The position numbers and the translations under genes are program-made. This document shows, piece after piece, positions 24,535-37,299 of a stretch of DNA of 64,000 nt. The notes under the pieces were generated by a model. It ran no database searches and had not been told where the DNA came from. It saw only the letters and a list, made by a program, of their open reading frames with translations. The DNA is from Camillea tinctor (lineage: Eukaryota; Ascomycota; Sordariomycetes; Xylariales; Xylariaceae): assembly GCA_022578605.1 (NCBI GenBank), contig MU394092.1, forward strand, positions 186,001-250,000. Reading direction: 5' to 3'. Positions within the stretch are counted from its first letter, which is position 1; every line of letters begins with the position of its first letter.

Positions 24535-26367
24535 TTATGCGTAGAGCTTCTTCTCGTAGCTCTCCATATTCACGCCACCTTCTAGTTGCGCACTAGCAGT
24601 CCGGATCTCGAACCGTAATGTTCCGTTCGCGGCACTTTCGTGCAGCTCCTTGAGGCTCTTCTGACCACAATCCTGCATGGAATGCTTCAGACCAGCAGCC
24701 AAATAAGGCACGAACTTGCCAATAGATCCCCGATGCGCCACAGCCCCGGATACACCCTGGGCAACGAGAACGCTGTCTCCTTCGCTGAAGTAGCGGGCTG
24801 TGCCAGCGTTACTAGCCTGACTGTTTTTACCGCCAGCGCCGGCCTTCTTGTCTTGCATAGCATCAATGCTACCCATACCACGGTATGCCTTAACAAGCTT
24901 GCCCTCCCGCGAGACGAATGAGGTACCGGGAGACTCAGTCGTACCAGCAAGTAGACCACCCATCATGACAGTAGAAGCACCTAGAGCTAGACCCTTAACG
25001 ATGTGGCCAACATTCTGAACACCGCCGTCGGCAATGCAGGGAACACCGAAGCGCGCGGCGAAGGTCGAAACTGAGTAGACGGCGGCAGCCTGAGGGCGAC
25101 CGACAGCCATGACCTCTTGGGTAATGCAAGCGCTTCCGCTGCCCATACCAATTCTCAGGCCATCGACACCCGCAGCGATCAAACTAGCGGCCTGCTCGCG
25201 AGTCACAACGTTTCCGCCGATGACATCGAGATCAGGAAATTCTTGCTTGATCCACTTGATCATTTCAATCTGGTACATGCTGTTTCCCTGGCTGCTGTCT
25301 AGGATGACAATGTCAAGACCAGCATCAACAAGCTTCTGCAGGCGGATCTTGTCTTCGGGTCGAGTGCCAATAGCAGCAGCGCAAAGAAGCTGTTTAGAGT
25401 CGGGAAGCTTAGAGGCAAGGGGGAAGTGGAGGTTCTTAGTCAGGTCGGAGCGCGAGATCATGGAGATGAGGTTGAAATCCTTGTCAACGATGGGGAGCTT
25501 GCCCTTTCGGGACTTGGCAAGGATCTTGTTGGCCGCAGGTAGCGTAACATCGGATTGCGCAGTGACTAGCTCTGTCACCATGACTTTGTCGACAGTCTGG
25601 CTCAATTTGTCCTCAAATTGCAGGTCACGGTTAGTGACAATACCGAGAAGCTTGGAGCCAAGCTTTCCGCTCTCTGTTTAAGAATCGTCAGCCGATATAT
25701 CCTTCCCCACATGTGAACGACAAAATACGAGGAGGTGGATTGCATCATCATAAAGAGCATAATTTATTCCCCATGACATTTCTGTCTATACGGTGGAACG
25801 AAAGTTATAAAATATTAGGTTTGTAATCCTCAGATGCGCCGAGTTCTTGATTTCTATAGGGAAAAGCAACGTACCAGTGACGGGGAAACCGCCGAAACCC
25901 CATTTCTCTTTCAAGGCCTTAGCCTCCTCGATAGTGGTGGATCGGCTGATGACGACAGGGTCGTTGATGAAGCCGTTCTCATAGCGCTTCACCTTTCGGA
26001 CCATCTCTGCCTGGGCATCAGGAGAGCAGTTGTGGTGAATGACACCAAGACCACCCTGTAGGGCCATGTGGATAGCCATTTCGTGCTCGGTGACGGTGTC
26101 CATGGGAGAAGACACAAAGGGAGTCTTCAGAGAGATGCGCTTGGTGATGGGGGCATCAAGCAGGACATCCGAGGCGGGGAAGCCAATATAGCCAGGCAAG
26201 ATGAGAAAGTCATTGTAAGTCAGACCACCGTGCAGTTTGGTGTCTACAAGATCCTCGATGCCGAGACCATCGCGGGATTGGTATTCAGCCAAGGCCTCAA
26301 TAGCCCCTCGGTGGTCGAGGAACTTGGCAGTGCCATTGACAGGAAAGTTTCCATTGGTGGCAGGCAT
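24535..26367 (-). CDS. Inosine-5'-monophosphate dehydrogenase
   Basis: Two exons, 26367-25875 and 25673-24535, with a 201-bp intron, encode 543 residues, the normal length. The enzyme oxidises IMP to XMP with NAD+, the rate-limiting step of guanine nucleotide synthesis, in the cytosol as a tetramer. The start MPATNG is the first in-frame ATG after the AG of a possible leader intron; 20 more upstream codons are open but hydrophobic and unlike the family. Visible features are [11 protein letters not shown] and SSPMDTVTE near the N-terminus, the CBS pair inserted at about 125-245, the phosphate site IADGG, the catalytic loop GSACITQE with Cys347, the mobile-flap region KAYRGMGS, and GAVAHRGS near the end. 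The residue before the catalytic Cys is Ala where many IMPDHs have Ile. Confidence 0.96.
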
Positions 26368-27642
26368 CCTGACACTGGAAATGCAGAGCAGATGATATAC
26401 AATGGATGAGAGTGAAAAGAAAGACAAGGTCTAGGTTTACGTCGAGAATGATAGATCGATTGACCTGTCGACGGGGTGAATGGTGATCTCCTTCCCAAGA
26501 GAAGGAAAAGAGAAGAGACTGAACAGAGCGGGCGACCACCGAAATTTTTTTTTATCTTTGATCTAGAGGACCCTAAAACTAGGGTGCGGGGCTAACTGTG
26601 TTAGTGGGGGACATTTGATTGTACCGATAATATGGGGGGCATGGAAGTAGATCAATAGCAATCAAGAGTCGTTAGTAAGCTTTTCACCTTGGACTTGCTT
26701 GGAAGGGTAGGTGGGGTGGTGTGACATAACTTTTTTTTTTTTTTTTTTTTGGCTTGAAACATCGACAAGGATTAGGTGCCTAGGTCCCTGCACCTGCAGG
26801 AAATACCAGATGTTTGTGGCTGGTGTGGCTTACTGACGCACGGGACCAATCAAAGAATCAAGAAACAGTAGGAGGGGCACTTCTTCGTTGCCCCTTTGTT
26901 CTCACCGATAATAAATAAACAAACTTCCGGATATGGACCTCAATGCCCAATGCTTTTTCTGGATCCCCCCTCCGCCAATTGAGGTCCAACTACTTTTCCC
27001 GACGAACAAGGCTGAATGTGAGTGAGGTTGCAGGCTTAATTGGCATGCTCTTTCCCTCAAATTTTCTGGCCTGACGATCAATTAACTTCTCGACAGCTTC
27101 ATATTCTGCCCCGACACGGTGATCTTTACTAACACCTTTTCATTGTATGGGTGCGCTGAGCGCGCGCATCTTTTCCAATTGTTCCTGACGTTTTGGCCGA
27201 ACAACAACACCGGGACAAAAAAAAACATCAACAACAAAACAAAAGAGTCTACCTCCCTACCCGCTCCGACAAGACTTACGACAAAATACAGAAGTTAGAA
27301 TAAGAATATTTTGTTCTTAGTTTGGGACCGCAATACCTGACTACGAGCCTAATATCAACCAAAAAAAAAAACCCCCATCTGCTCAAGTTGTTTCCCTTGC
27401 GTTCATCAACTACCTACAGCCATAACCACAGCCACAATTACGACTACAACTACAACTACAACTGCCATAATAACAACAAAAACAACAAACAACATACACT
27501 ATCCGACCACTTTCCCCTAAACTGCAGTAGCGGTAATGCCGATATCAACGTTAGTCGACGACATAAATACTCTCAAAGACGGGCGTTACTTGTTATTGTT
27601 GTAGTAGTCGTAGTTGTCGTCGTCGTCTCCGTCGCTGTCGCT
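26368..27642. promoter_or_regulatory. Bidirectional promoter region between IMP dehydrogenase and IQGAP genes
   Basis: About 1.3 kb between two divergent start codons. It contains a 22-base poly-T run at 26729-26750, a CCAAT box at about 26845-26850, and CT- and CAA-rich leader sequence before the IQGAP start (27190-27640). A TTG-started upstream extension of the IQGAP frame back to 27322 is low-complexity and is taken as leader. Confidence 0.5.
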
Positions 27643-30600
27643 ATGTCTCACCGGCCTCATCCTCTCCGTCAGTCGTACACGGTTGACTACACATCCATCA
27701 ATCGTCAATCTTCCAACGCCTCTTCGTCTGCTTCTTCCGGCTATTCCTACAACTCTTACGGTTCCGATCCATTCGAACAAGCACAACCAAGCGCATCCTC
27801 TTCGGTCACCTCTAATGGATTCGGCGCAACCGCATTCCGGCACAGACGTGGCATGAGCGAGGCTGCTGTTAGACACTCATCGCCCAAGACACATGCATAC
27901 GAAGAGCCGCAGAAAGCTCCCGAGAACATGTATAATTTAGCGAGGCAATCGTTGCGCCCTCTCCCTCAAACCCCCCCAAGTGAAGTGTCTCCTTCTCGGA
28001 CGCCGCGGACTCCCCCAAAGGACCGCCATGAACGTGGTCAAAGTCTCGATATAAGCAAGCTTTCTATATTCGAGGAGAGAAAGTCACCCAATCCTACACC
28101 CCTCTCTCGATCACCGAGGTCGCCGAATTCCCGCCCGACATCTATGCTTCTGACTAGGTCCGATTCTGTACTTCCGGGCGCCGCTGGGAATGTAGCAGGC
28201 TCCTCTCACGCCCTGGTGCATTCTCCTATCGCCGCACCCGACCTGCAAGAGCTTGGCCGTTCTTCCACTGACCAACTGCGAACCTTATCTAAGCTGGCCC
28301 AGAATGGATCGGCCGACGAACTTGTCATGGCGTCCCAAGCCCAGGAGGTAGTTGGCCTGCGAGGCCGACGAAGATTACAAAGGGCACCCCCAACAGGTGG
28401 CTCCAAGAATGGACGTGGTGATCGCTACGGGTTTGAAGGACGCAACTGGATGGACAAACAACGACAATTTCTCCAGGCCTACGAATACTTATGTCACATT
28501 GGTGAAGCCAAAGAGTGGATCGAAGATATTATCCATCGCCAAATACCACCCATTGTGGAACTGGAGGAGGCTCTCAGAGACGGTATCACGTTAGCTGAGG
28601 TCGTGGAAGCGCTCACAGGCCGGAAATGCCGCATATTCCGACACGAGCGCCTTCAAGCCAGGCATTGGGACAATGTTGCGACCTTCTTCAGGTACCTCGA
28701 TGAGGTAGAATTACCTGATCTATTCCGATTTGAGTTGATAGACCTTTACGAGAAGAAGAACATACCGAAAGTTATTTACTGTGTACATGCTCTGAGTTGG
28801 CTTCTGTTTAGGAAGGGTATCGTGAGCTTTAGGATAGGCAATCTAGTTGGTCAACTGGAGTTCGAGCACCATGAGCTGGAAGCAATGCAGAAGGGCCTAG
28901 ATAAGCTCGGTGTTAATATGCCTAGCTTTGGGAACATGGGTGCCGACTTCGGGGTGGAGGCTCCTGAACCCGAGCCAGAAGAGACTGAAGAAGAACGCAT
29001 CGACCGGGAGTTGTCTGAGAACGAACCAGCCATTCTAGATTTCCAAGCACAGATACGCGGTGCTATGCTCCGGTTGCGCCTTGCCGACGTCATGCAAGGC
29101 CTATGGGACTCAGAGGACTGGTTAATCGACCTCCAATCGCGGATTCGAGGAGACTGGTCTCGCCAAATCATCGGATACAGACTAGAGATGCGCAAATTTG
29201 CTATCAATCTTCAGAGTGCCGCAAGGGGTTTCCTGGTTCGTGACCGGATGGAGCGGAGCGAAAGCTTCTGGAAGACTAAGGAGAAGGACATCGTCGCCCT
29301 TCAGAGCTTAGCAAGGGCGATCAAAGTTCGGGACCAGGTTCGACAAACCAAATCCCAGCTAGCACGAACAGACGGTCCTGTGAGAAGCATCCAGGCCATG
29401 TTCCAAGGCTATTTGGCACGAAAGGCCTTTGCGTCACAACAACAAGAGGCAAGCCACATGAGTGGCCCTGTCCTAATGCTTCAGTCCGCCATTCGAGGAA
29501 AGCTGGCTAGAGACAAGGTTGACCGTGACCTTTCCCTTCTCGGGAAACAAACCGAACCCCTATTAAAACTCCAGTCTGCGATTCGAGGAAAGCTAGCAAG
29601 AGATAAAGTGGACAGCGAACTTTCTCTTCTCGGAGGGCAAGCCGACCCTGTATTAAAGCTGCAGGCTGCTATTCGAGGAAAGCTAGTCAGGGACAACGTG
29701 GACCGGGACCTCTCTCTTCTTGGGGAGCAGGTTGAGACTATCACTAGTTTGCAGGGTGCTGTTAGAGCCATGATCACGAGAGACAAAGTACAACGTCAAC
29801 GTGAAACCCTCGAAAGCTTTGCACCTGTGTGGGAATCTCTCCAGGCCATTGGCCGTGGAAATATGCTACGGCAAGAGGTTGAGGCGACAAAGGCTGAGCT
29901 CGAACAACACACTACCGAAATAGGTTCATTACAAGCTCACATCCGTGCAGCAGCGGTCCGCCGAGAGATTGCTGAGACCTTAGATGCGTTACAAGTTCAC
30001 GAAGAGCCGATACTCGAACTCCAGTCGCTCATCCGAGGTATGCTTGAACGGCAACGCATTGCAACTGACCTGGATGTGCTCGAGACCTACACACCGGAAA
30101 TCATAAGCCTTCAGTCTAGCATACGCGGCTGTCTATTTAGAACACAACACCAGAATTTCCTTGACGAGCTAGCGTCCCACGAGGAGGAAATCACCATGCT
30201 ACAAGCACTTGCTCGAGCAATGCTTTTAAGGTGCAAGATTGGTGACTTATTGAATGAACTTGATGAACACGAAGAAACAGTGGTCGAGCTGCAATCGCAA
30301 GCGCAAGGATTTCTGGTGCGGGCCCGATTTGCCGCTAAGAAGCAACACTTCAACGAAAACATGCAGAAGGTGGTGAAAATCCAAAGTTTTGTCCGTGCTA
30401 AGCTTCAAGGAGAAGCATACAAGAGTCTCACAACAGGAAAGAATCCGCCCGTTGGTGCTGTCAAGAATTTTGTCCATCTGCTGAACGACAGCGACTTCGA
30501 CTTCAACGAAGAAATCGAATTTGAACGCATGCGAAAGACGGTTGTTCAACAGGTTCGACAGAACGAAATGCTGGAACAATACATTGATCAGTTGGACATC

Positions 30601-32894
30601 AAGATTGCTCTGCTCGTAAAGAACAAGATCACCCTAGATGAGGTTGTCCGGCATCAGAACACCTTCGGCGGCCACACGAGCAACATCCTCGCAAATGCCA
30701 CTATCTCCTCCACTAACCAGTTCGATCTCAAGGCTCTCAATAAAAGCTCTCGGAAGAAGCTGGACTCGTACCAGCAACTTTTCTTCAACCTTCAGACTCA
30801 ACCGCAGTATCTTGCTCGGTTCTTTAGACGGGTTCGAGAAACGAGGACGGCCGATAAAGAATGCAAGCGCATCGAACATCTGATGATGGGTCTTTTCGGA
30901 TATGCGCAGAAGAGAAGAGAAGAATACTACCTGCTCAAGCTCATCGTAAGGTCGATTCGAGAAGAGGTTGATACTTGCAATTCCATTCAGGACTATTTGC
31001 GAGGAAATTTCTTCTGGTCAAAACTGCTCGGCAACTACACCAGGTCTCCTCGTGATAGAAAGTACCTCAGGGAGCTCCTTGGGCCGCTAATCCGCGACAA
31101 TATTATTGAAGACCCTGCCTTGGATCTGGAGAGTGACCCGATGCAAATCTACCGATCGGCCATCAATAATGAAGAGCTGCGAACTGGACGGCCGAGTCGC
31201 CGCCCACTAGATATCCCTCGCGACCTCGCCATCAAAGATCCAGAGACCCGTGAGCTATTCATTGACCACCTAAGAGATCTTAGAGAAATCTGCGACCAAT
31301 TCCTCATTGCCCTGGAGGATCTTCTCCCTCGTATGCCGTACGGCCTTAGATTTATTTGTCAGCAGGCCTTTGAAGCGTTGCGAGAACGTTTCAATCGCGA
31401 ACCTCAACAACATGTGCTCCAGCTAGTTAGCAACTGGGTCTGGCGCTTCTATCTGCAACCTGCGCTCATCAACCCTGAGCAGGTCGGTGTGATTGAGAAG
31501 AGCCTGGGCCCTCTTCAAAAGCGCAACCTTGGCGAAGTGGCCAAAGTCCTCGGTCAAATTGCATCAGGTCGGCCATTCGGAGGTGACAATATCTACCTGC
31601 AACCCCTCAACGCATTTGTAGGAGAATCCGCCGAGCGGCTTTCCCACATTACGAATAATCTGATATCGGTTGCCGATGCGGAGAGCACGTTTGATATTGA
31701 TGAGTTCAACGATCTCTACGCCAAGAACCGACCAACCCTATACATCAAGATGACCGATATATTCGCTATTCATTCCCTGATTGCTCAGGAGATTCAAAAC
31801 ATCTGCCCCAACCGAGATGATGTGCTTCGCGAGATCCTCCAAGATCTAGGAAGTGCTAAGAACAACGAAAATGAAATGAACGCTGCCGGTCCCTCAGATA
31901 TCCAGATGTTTCTCACCCCTAAACTCCACGATGTTGAGGATCCTGAGGCTGATGTCAAGGCACTTTTCATGGAGACCAAGCGATGCATTCTGTATATTAT
32001 TCGTGTGCAGACAGGCGCTAATCTTCTAGAAATCCTTGTCCGCCCACCGACTCAGGAAGACGAGATCAAATGGCAATCCATCCTGCGTGAAGACTTCTCT
32101 GCTACTAATGGCACCAAGGGCGCGTACTCGGATGTCAACATGATTGATGTTACTCGCATGTCGTACTATGACATGAAACGAAACGCCCTGGAAAATATCA
32201 TGCGCCTAGAGCAATTAGGGCGCATATCCAAAAAGAATTACTACCAGGATATCTTGAATGCCATAGCTCTCGACATTCGTACCAAGAGCCGCCGGAGGGT
32301 ACAGCGCCAGCGGGAATTGGAAGGTGTTCGGATGACGCTCACCAACCTTCACGAGAAAGCCAAGTATCTTGAGCAGCAGCGAAAGAGTTACGACGACTAT
32401 ATCGAGCAAGCCATGGCTACACTTCAAAAACACAAAGGGTAAGAAAAAAGATCAAATATACTTGCTCATCTATATACAGTAACTAACTAACATATCATAA
32501 TAGGAAACGGAGATTCCTCATGCCCTTCACGAAGCAGTATAATCACCAGCGCGAGCTTGAGCGCTCGGGCCGTGTACCCAAGTTCGGCTCATACAAGTAC
32601 AGCGTACGGGCTCTCTTTGAGAAGGGTGTAGTGGTGTCATGGCAGGGCGTACCTGAGCGCGACTGGAGCAACGTTAACATGACCATCTCGTGCGATGAGG
32701 TGGGCGAGTTCAACCTCGAGGGCAGCCGTGGTCACATTCAAATTCCCGGCGCCAGCGCCTTGATTCCGATCGAGGATCTTCTGCAGGCCCAATTCGAGGC
32801 CCACCAGTTCATGAACGTATTTGAGGGCAACTTGAAGCTCAACGTCAATCTCTTGCTGCATCTGCTGTACAAGAAGTTCTACAGAACCCAGTAA
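27643..32894 (+). CDS. IQGAP-family cytokinesis scaffold (Rng2/Iqg1-like)
   Basis: Two exons, 27643-32438 and 32504-32894 (65-bp intron), encode 1,728 residues. The start is the first ATG of the frame; the 107 upstream codons are leader-like. Order: a Ser-rich disordered N-terminus; a calponin-homology domain at about 270-390 (actin binding); some 15 IQ motifs of the LQSxIRGxLxRxxV type between about 464 and 930 (calmodulin or light-chain binding); a RasGAP-related domain at about 1056-1330; and a RasGAP C-terminal domain from about 1486 to the end, which the short last exon completes. In yeasts this scaffold links the actomyosin ring, formins and Cdc42-type GTPases at division sites; here it should act at septation. 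IQ copies 5-7 (29464-29740) are nearly identical with a 33-residue period. Confidence 0.95.
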
Positions 32895-34334
32895 TTGCAG
32901 ATATTTGGTTTGGAAGGGGGGGGGGTGGCAGAGGGTGGAGTGGGTATGAAGGTAACACGGACCAGGGAGGTTGATGGAAGAGGGAAAACGCGCGAAGGCA
33001 GCTCGGGAGCTGTTTTTTTTTTCTCTTTAAGTTGAATGATAACGGATTTGATGGTTTGATGGGTCAGGATGCATGATTTATTTATGGTTCAGGTCAGCAA
33101 TGGTGTTTCTGCGTGGTTGTCGGATGCTTTCCTCCCCTCGTTGTTGTTGTTGTCGTCATCGTCGTTACCTTCATCATCTTTGTTCGTCGTTGGATGTCTT
33201 TGTGTGTGTGTATTGTGGGCGAATTTTTTGTTGGGCAAAGGCAGGCTGGCAAGCACGCACACGCGATTGGTCTGGGATTATATTTTCTTCTTTTTTCCTT
33301 CGTGATGAAAGAAGCCCCTCCTCTACTTCCTTCTCCTCTTTATTTGTTTTTAGTGAAAGGGAGGGGATACATGTATGATTCTGCTTCCTTCCCCCTCTCT
33401 ACCCTTTTTTTATACACACACCCACTCTCTTTCGACCGATGAGGGGAGGGAAGTCGGTTGATTCTTATTCTATTATAGTTGATAAGTGGGCAAAGAATAG
33501 GGGAGTGCATTGGGTTGATTGTTGGGGGGGAAGGAGGGCATAAGTTACTTACATCACCTTACGTACTTACATAGCCCAAACGCATGAATATTGTACGGCT
33601 GATGATAAAAAAGCCATAAAAGTAAAGTTATTAATAATCTCAACCATTGGAGTAATTAAATGCAATGTGAACTAATAAATTTGTATATAGACAAATCTCG
33701 TCGATAAGAAGGTTTATATTCTGCTTAATGACAGGCCCCACGTTTAACTCAATCAATTCGTCTCTGGTCTGGTTTTACTAGTGTGATGAGAAGTGCTATT
33801 TGCTTCTTATTGCTATTAGAGACTCTAGGCTGAGTTTCGGTTAGTTTCAGTTAGATTGGGTAGTAGGGTGTCTAAGAAACTCATTTTGTGTGATTTGCAG
33901 AGGCGGTCTAATAAGACCAAGCTCATTTCTTTTTTTTATAGTATATATATCATCATCCATGATGAGGTAAAGTTGAGAGATTTCACTTTAATAAAAATCA
34001 AGTTATTCCTGTTACGTAGAATTTGTAAGAACCCATTATAAATCAAACATAAGAATGGCGAGATGGAGGAATAGACGTCGACGGACCACTCCGGGCGCCG
34101 TGTTTTCGGTGGGTCTTTCGGCGTGATTCGGTGCTTTCGGTGGACCCACTGGTATCATACCTCCGAATAACACAGACACACCCTGAACAATCACTGCTAT
34201 ATATAAACCTCCACCCACTTGCAAATATTATTCGTACATGTTCAAATATATGAGTGCTCGATAAGTGTATCTGTGCATAGTATAATGTACACTTTTCCGA
34301 TATTTACTTACTCTGCTCTCCCTTAATTCGAATC
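32895..34334. other. Intergenic region downstream of the IQGAP gene
   Basis: About 1.4 kb with the IQGAP 3' end and the promoter of the dehydrogenase gene. It contains a G run at 32918-32927, a poly-T run at 33013-33022, and GTT/GTC trinucleotide-like runs at 33140-33190 that create Val/Ser-rich pseudo-frames. The part at 33590-33730 is AT-rich. No gene or RNA was recognised. Confidence 0.55.
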
Positions 34335-35781
34335 ATGTGTAAAATACCCACCACCATGCGTGCTCTCGTAGCACCTAAATACTGTACCCCAAACAAGTTC
34401 GAATTGCGAGATATACCAGTTCCGCAAATAACCAAGCCGAAGGATATACTGATTAAGGTACGCGCGGCGGGTATACAAAATGGCGACATGTTGAAAGCGA
34501 GGGGAGCGGGGAGGATTGTACCAGGGAAACCGAAGTAATTCCCAACCCCGCGTCTACCTACCTATTTGATACAAAAACACAGTGTTGAAATTTGGCTAGG
34601 TTTCCTATGGTCATAGGTTCGGAAGGCTCTGGTATCGTGGCGGCGGTCGGGTCAGGAGTGACAACCATCAAGCCCGGCGACGAAGTCTACGGCTTTGTCA
34701 TCTCAAGCCGGCCCATGGACTTCTTCGACGATAAGGGGTTCGCCTCCGAGTATACCATTGCGCAAGAAGAGAGATTACTCCCCAAACCACCACATCTCAC
34801 ACACGAGGAAGCAGGCGGGCTGCTAGGCTTCACTCTTGTAGGTTGGGAAGTCCCCGTATCTCCCTTGCCGCTTATAACATGTGGACAACTAACATCAAAC
34901 CATTTCTTGCTTCCACATCGTCTAGACAGCATACCAGACCATTGAGGACGGGCTCAAAATGCTTGAAGAAAATGGCGTCAAGGACGGCCTTAAGGGTAAG
35001 ACGGTCTTTGTGCCCGGTGCGCTCAGCGGCACCGGCTCGATCGGCATCCAGTTGCTGAAGAACCACTACGGTGCCGGGAAGGTGATTTCGAGCGTATCGA
35101 CAGCAAAGCTGGCGCTCGTTGAGCAACACCTGCCGGGGCTCGTGGACGAGGTGGTCGACTATACGTCTGCGAAACGGCTGACGGACCTCATCTCCCCGGG
35201 CAGCGTCGACTTCGTGTACAACACGCAATTTGGGGTCGAAGGCACGTTCGGGCTGGTGCGCCCCGACCGTGGCGTCGTCGCATGTATTGCGAGTGTGCCT
35301 CCTCCCACGCTGCTACGGGAGATGATCCACGGGCTGCCAACTTGGCTGCTCTGGCTTTCGGGCCTTGCGCAATGGTACTACAGGTTCAAGCTACGCGGCA
35401 CGGGCAGTGAGTCATTTTTGAAGTTGTTTATTCCCCTTTTTGGCTTGTCTCGGGCCGGCCCGGGAGTTAAAATTTCCCTATCACAGTGAAGCGTATGCGT
35501 TCGTGAGAGTTTTGGCTCCCGAGACACAGTCTCAAGAATAAAGAAGCTACCTTATATGGTAATCACTGACTCCCATTATTACAGTCCGATACCGCTTCAC
35601 ATCGGGGGACGTGGGCGTACGAGAGGACCTACAGAGAGTCGGGGAGCTTATCGCAACGGGGAAGGTCAAGTCTGTGCGGCGGGAGGTGGAGCTCGGTGAC
35701 CTGGAGGGTTGCCGGAGAGAGTGCGAGAAGGTAGCGAAGGGGAAGGGCGGCATAGGCAAATTAGTCATTAAGATCCCATAA
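34335..35781 (+). CDS. Zinc-free medium-chain dehydrogenase/reductase (quinone oxidoreductase-like)
   Basis: Four exons (34335-34534, 34600-34837, 34926-35406, 35585-35781) encode 371 residues; all three introns join in phase. A second ATG at 34356 (MRALVAP) is an equally possible start. The GroES-like N-terminal domain has KVRAAGIQNGD and GSEGSGIVAAVGSGV. The Rossmann domain begins TVFVPGALSGTGSIGIQLL with the AXXGXXG-like cofactor loop. The structural and catalytic zinc ligands of alcohol dehydrogenases are absent, which places it with NADPH:quinone/enoyl reductases of the MDR superfamily. The first donor (GTAATT) is weak. A hydrophobic patch, LPTWLLWLSGLAQWYY, is unusual in this fold. The substrate is unknown; no cluster partners are present. 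Confidence 0.85.
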
Positions 35782-36346
35782 GAGAAAACAGCATCCCCTA
35801 AAAGAGACATGTACAGAAGCAAGAAAAAAAGAATATCCATTGATAGATGGTTTAGCTAATCTCAATACTACAATAGCAATAGCGGGTAGGTGACGTACGA
35901 ACTGAACACGGAAACTCAAGAAAGATTGTAATGAAACCAATGTATAAGTCAACAAACAGAGGGGAAAACACAATCTTATTCTAAAAGAATCTAGCTAGCT
36001 TACACGAAACCGGGCTTTTCATGACCCCTACATACTTTCGAAAACGGTTGCGGAATGCCCTCCTTCCTATTCCATCATCCCGTCACCTCCTTTGCACCTA
36101 ATCCATATCGGCGCTCTACTTCACCACCTTAGTGAACAACAAGAAAAGCTGGAATACTAAATCTACAACATATGCGCACACACACACACAGATAGGCGAA
36201 AAAGAAAATAGAAATGAAGATAAAAATAAATAAAAACTATTATAACCCCCCCTTACAAGTTTAACAAAGGAAATATATTTGCGGAGATGCGATCAATGTA
36301 GCTTCCAGTACATCTTCAAGTAGATACTCCCATCAGGCTGTAGGAA
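35782..36346. other. Intergenic region between convergent dehydrogenase and OTU-like genes
   Basis: About 560 bases carrying both 3' ends. A (CA)n run lies at 36175-36191. A minus-strand open frame over 35547-35840 partly covers the dehydrogenase last exon and is a shadow. Nothing else was seen. Confidence 0.6.
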
Positions 36347-37266
36347 TTAGCTCAATGGTCGCAGGGCCTCGAAGTGGTTGAGGACGCTGTCGTTCTGGGC
36401 TCCCTTGACGCTGTTCGCGCCGAGATTCGCAGTTTGGGTGAATACCCAGGTAGTGGTGACGTTGGGGTCCGAATCAGCTTTGGAAGGGATTATAATGGGG
36501 TTTTGGCCTAGGATCTGGACACCGAGACGTAGAGAGTAGCTCTTGGTTTGAGCCCAAATAGAATAGATGAGGGCTGCCTGGTCTACCGACCAGTTATTGA
36601 CGTTAGTCATGCCAACACTCTGGAAGGTCTGGACAACAAAGGGACTCTGGGCTATGCCGCGGAGGTCATCTATCGTCGGCCCGATCAAATTGGGGTGCTG
36701 CGCTGCGACACTGCCTACAATGGACCAGAGCAGGCAATCGAAGCCGTTGCCAGAAGTTGCAAGGACTTCGTATCCCTTAGGGAATGTCTTATTGAATTCG
36801 GTCTGAGCTATGGCAACCGGTGTCTTTTTATTTGGAGACTAGATGTTAGAAAATGATTCTTGTTTAATTGGGGGTGCTAACTTACCATCGAAGCCTTAGA
36901 TGAAGCCGGTGGTTGCGCCGCGGGTGGTTGCGCCGCGGGTGGTTGCGCCGCGGGTGGTTGCGCCGCGGGTGGTTGCGTTGCCGGTGGTTGCGTTGCCGGT
37001 GGTTGCGTTGCCGGTGGTTGCGTTGCCGGTGGTTGCGCTGCCGGTGGTTGTGCTGCCGGTGGTTGCGCTGCCGGTGGTTGCGACGCCGGTGGTGGCTGGA
37101 ACGCCGGTGGCTGGAACGTCGGTGGTTGCTGGGCTGCTGGCTGTTGAGCCGGTGGTTGCGACGTTGATGATGGCACCAATGGCTGCCCTTGTTGTACTCC
37201 GGTATTTACTTGTGGGTTGGGTGGTTGGAATGACGGAGGTAGGTTACCCGCTTGGGATGGGCCCTG

Positions 37267-37299
<33 letters not shown>

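Noticed and set aside
27322..27642. 107-codon N-terminal extension of IQGAP
   Set aside because: It begins at TTG, is low-complexity (Asn/Tyr/His and a poly-Val run), and lies in the leader; the first ATG is 27643.
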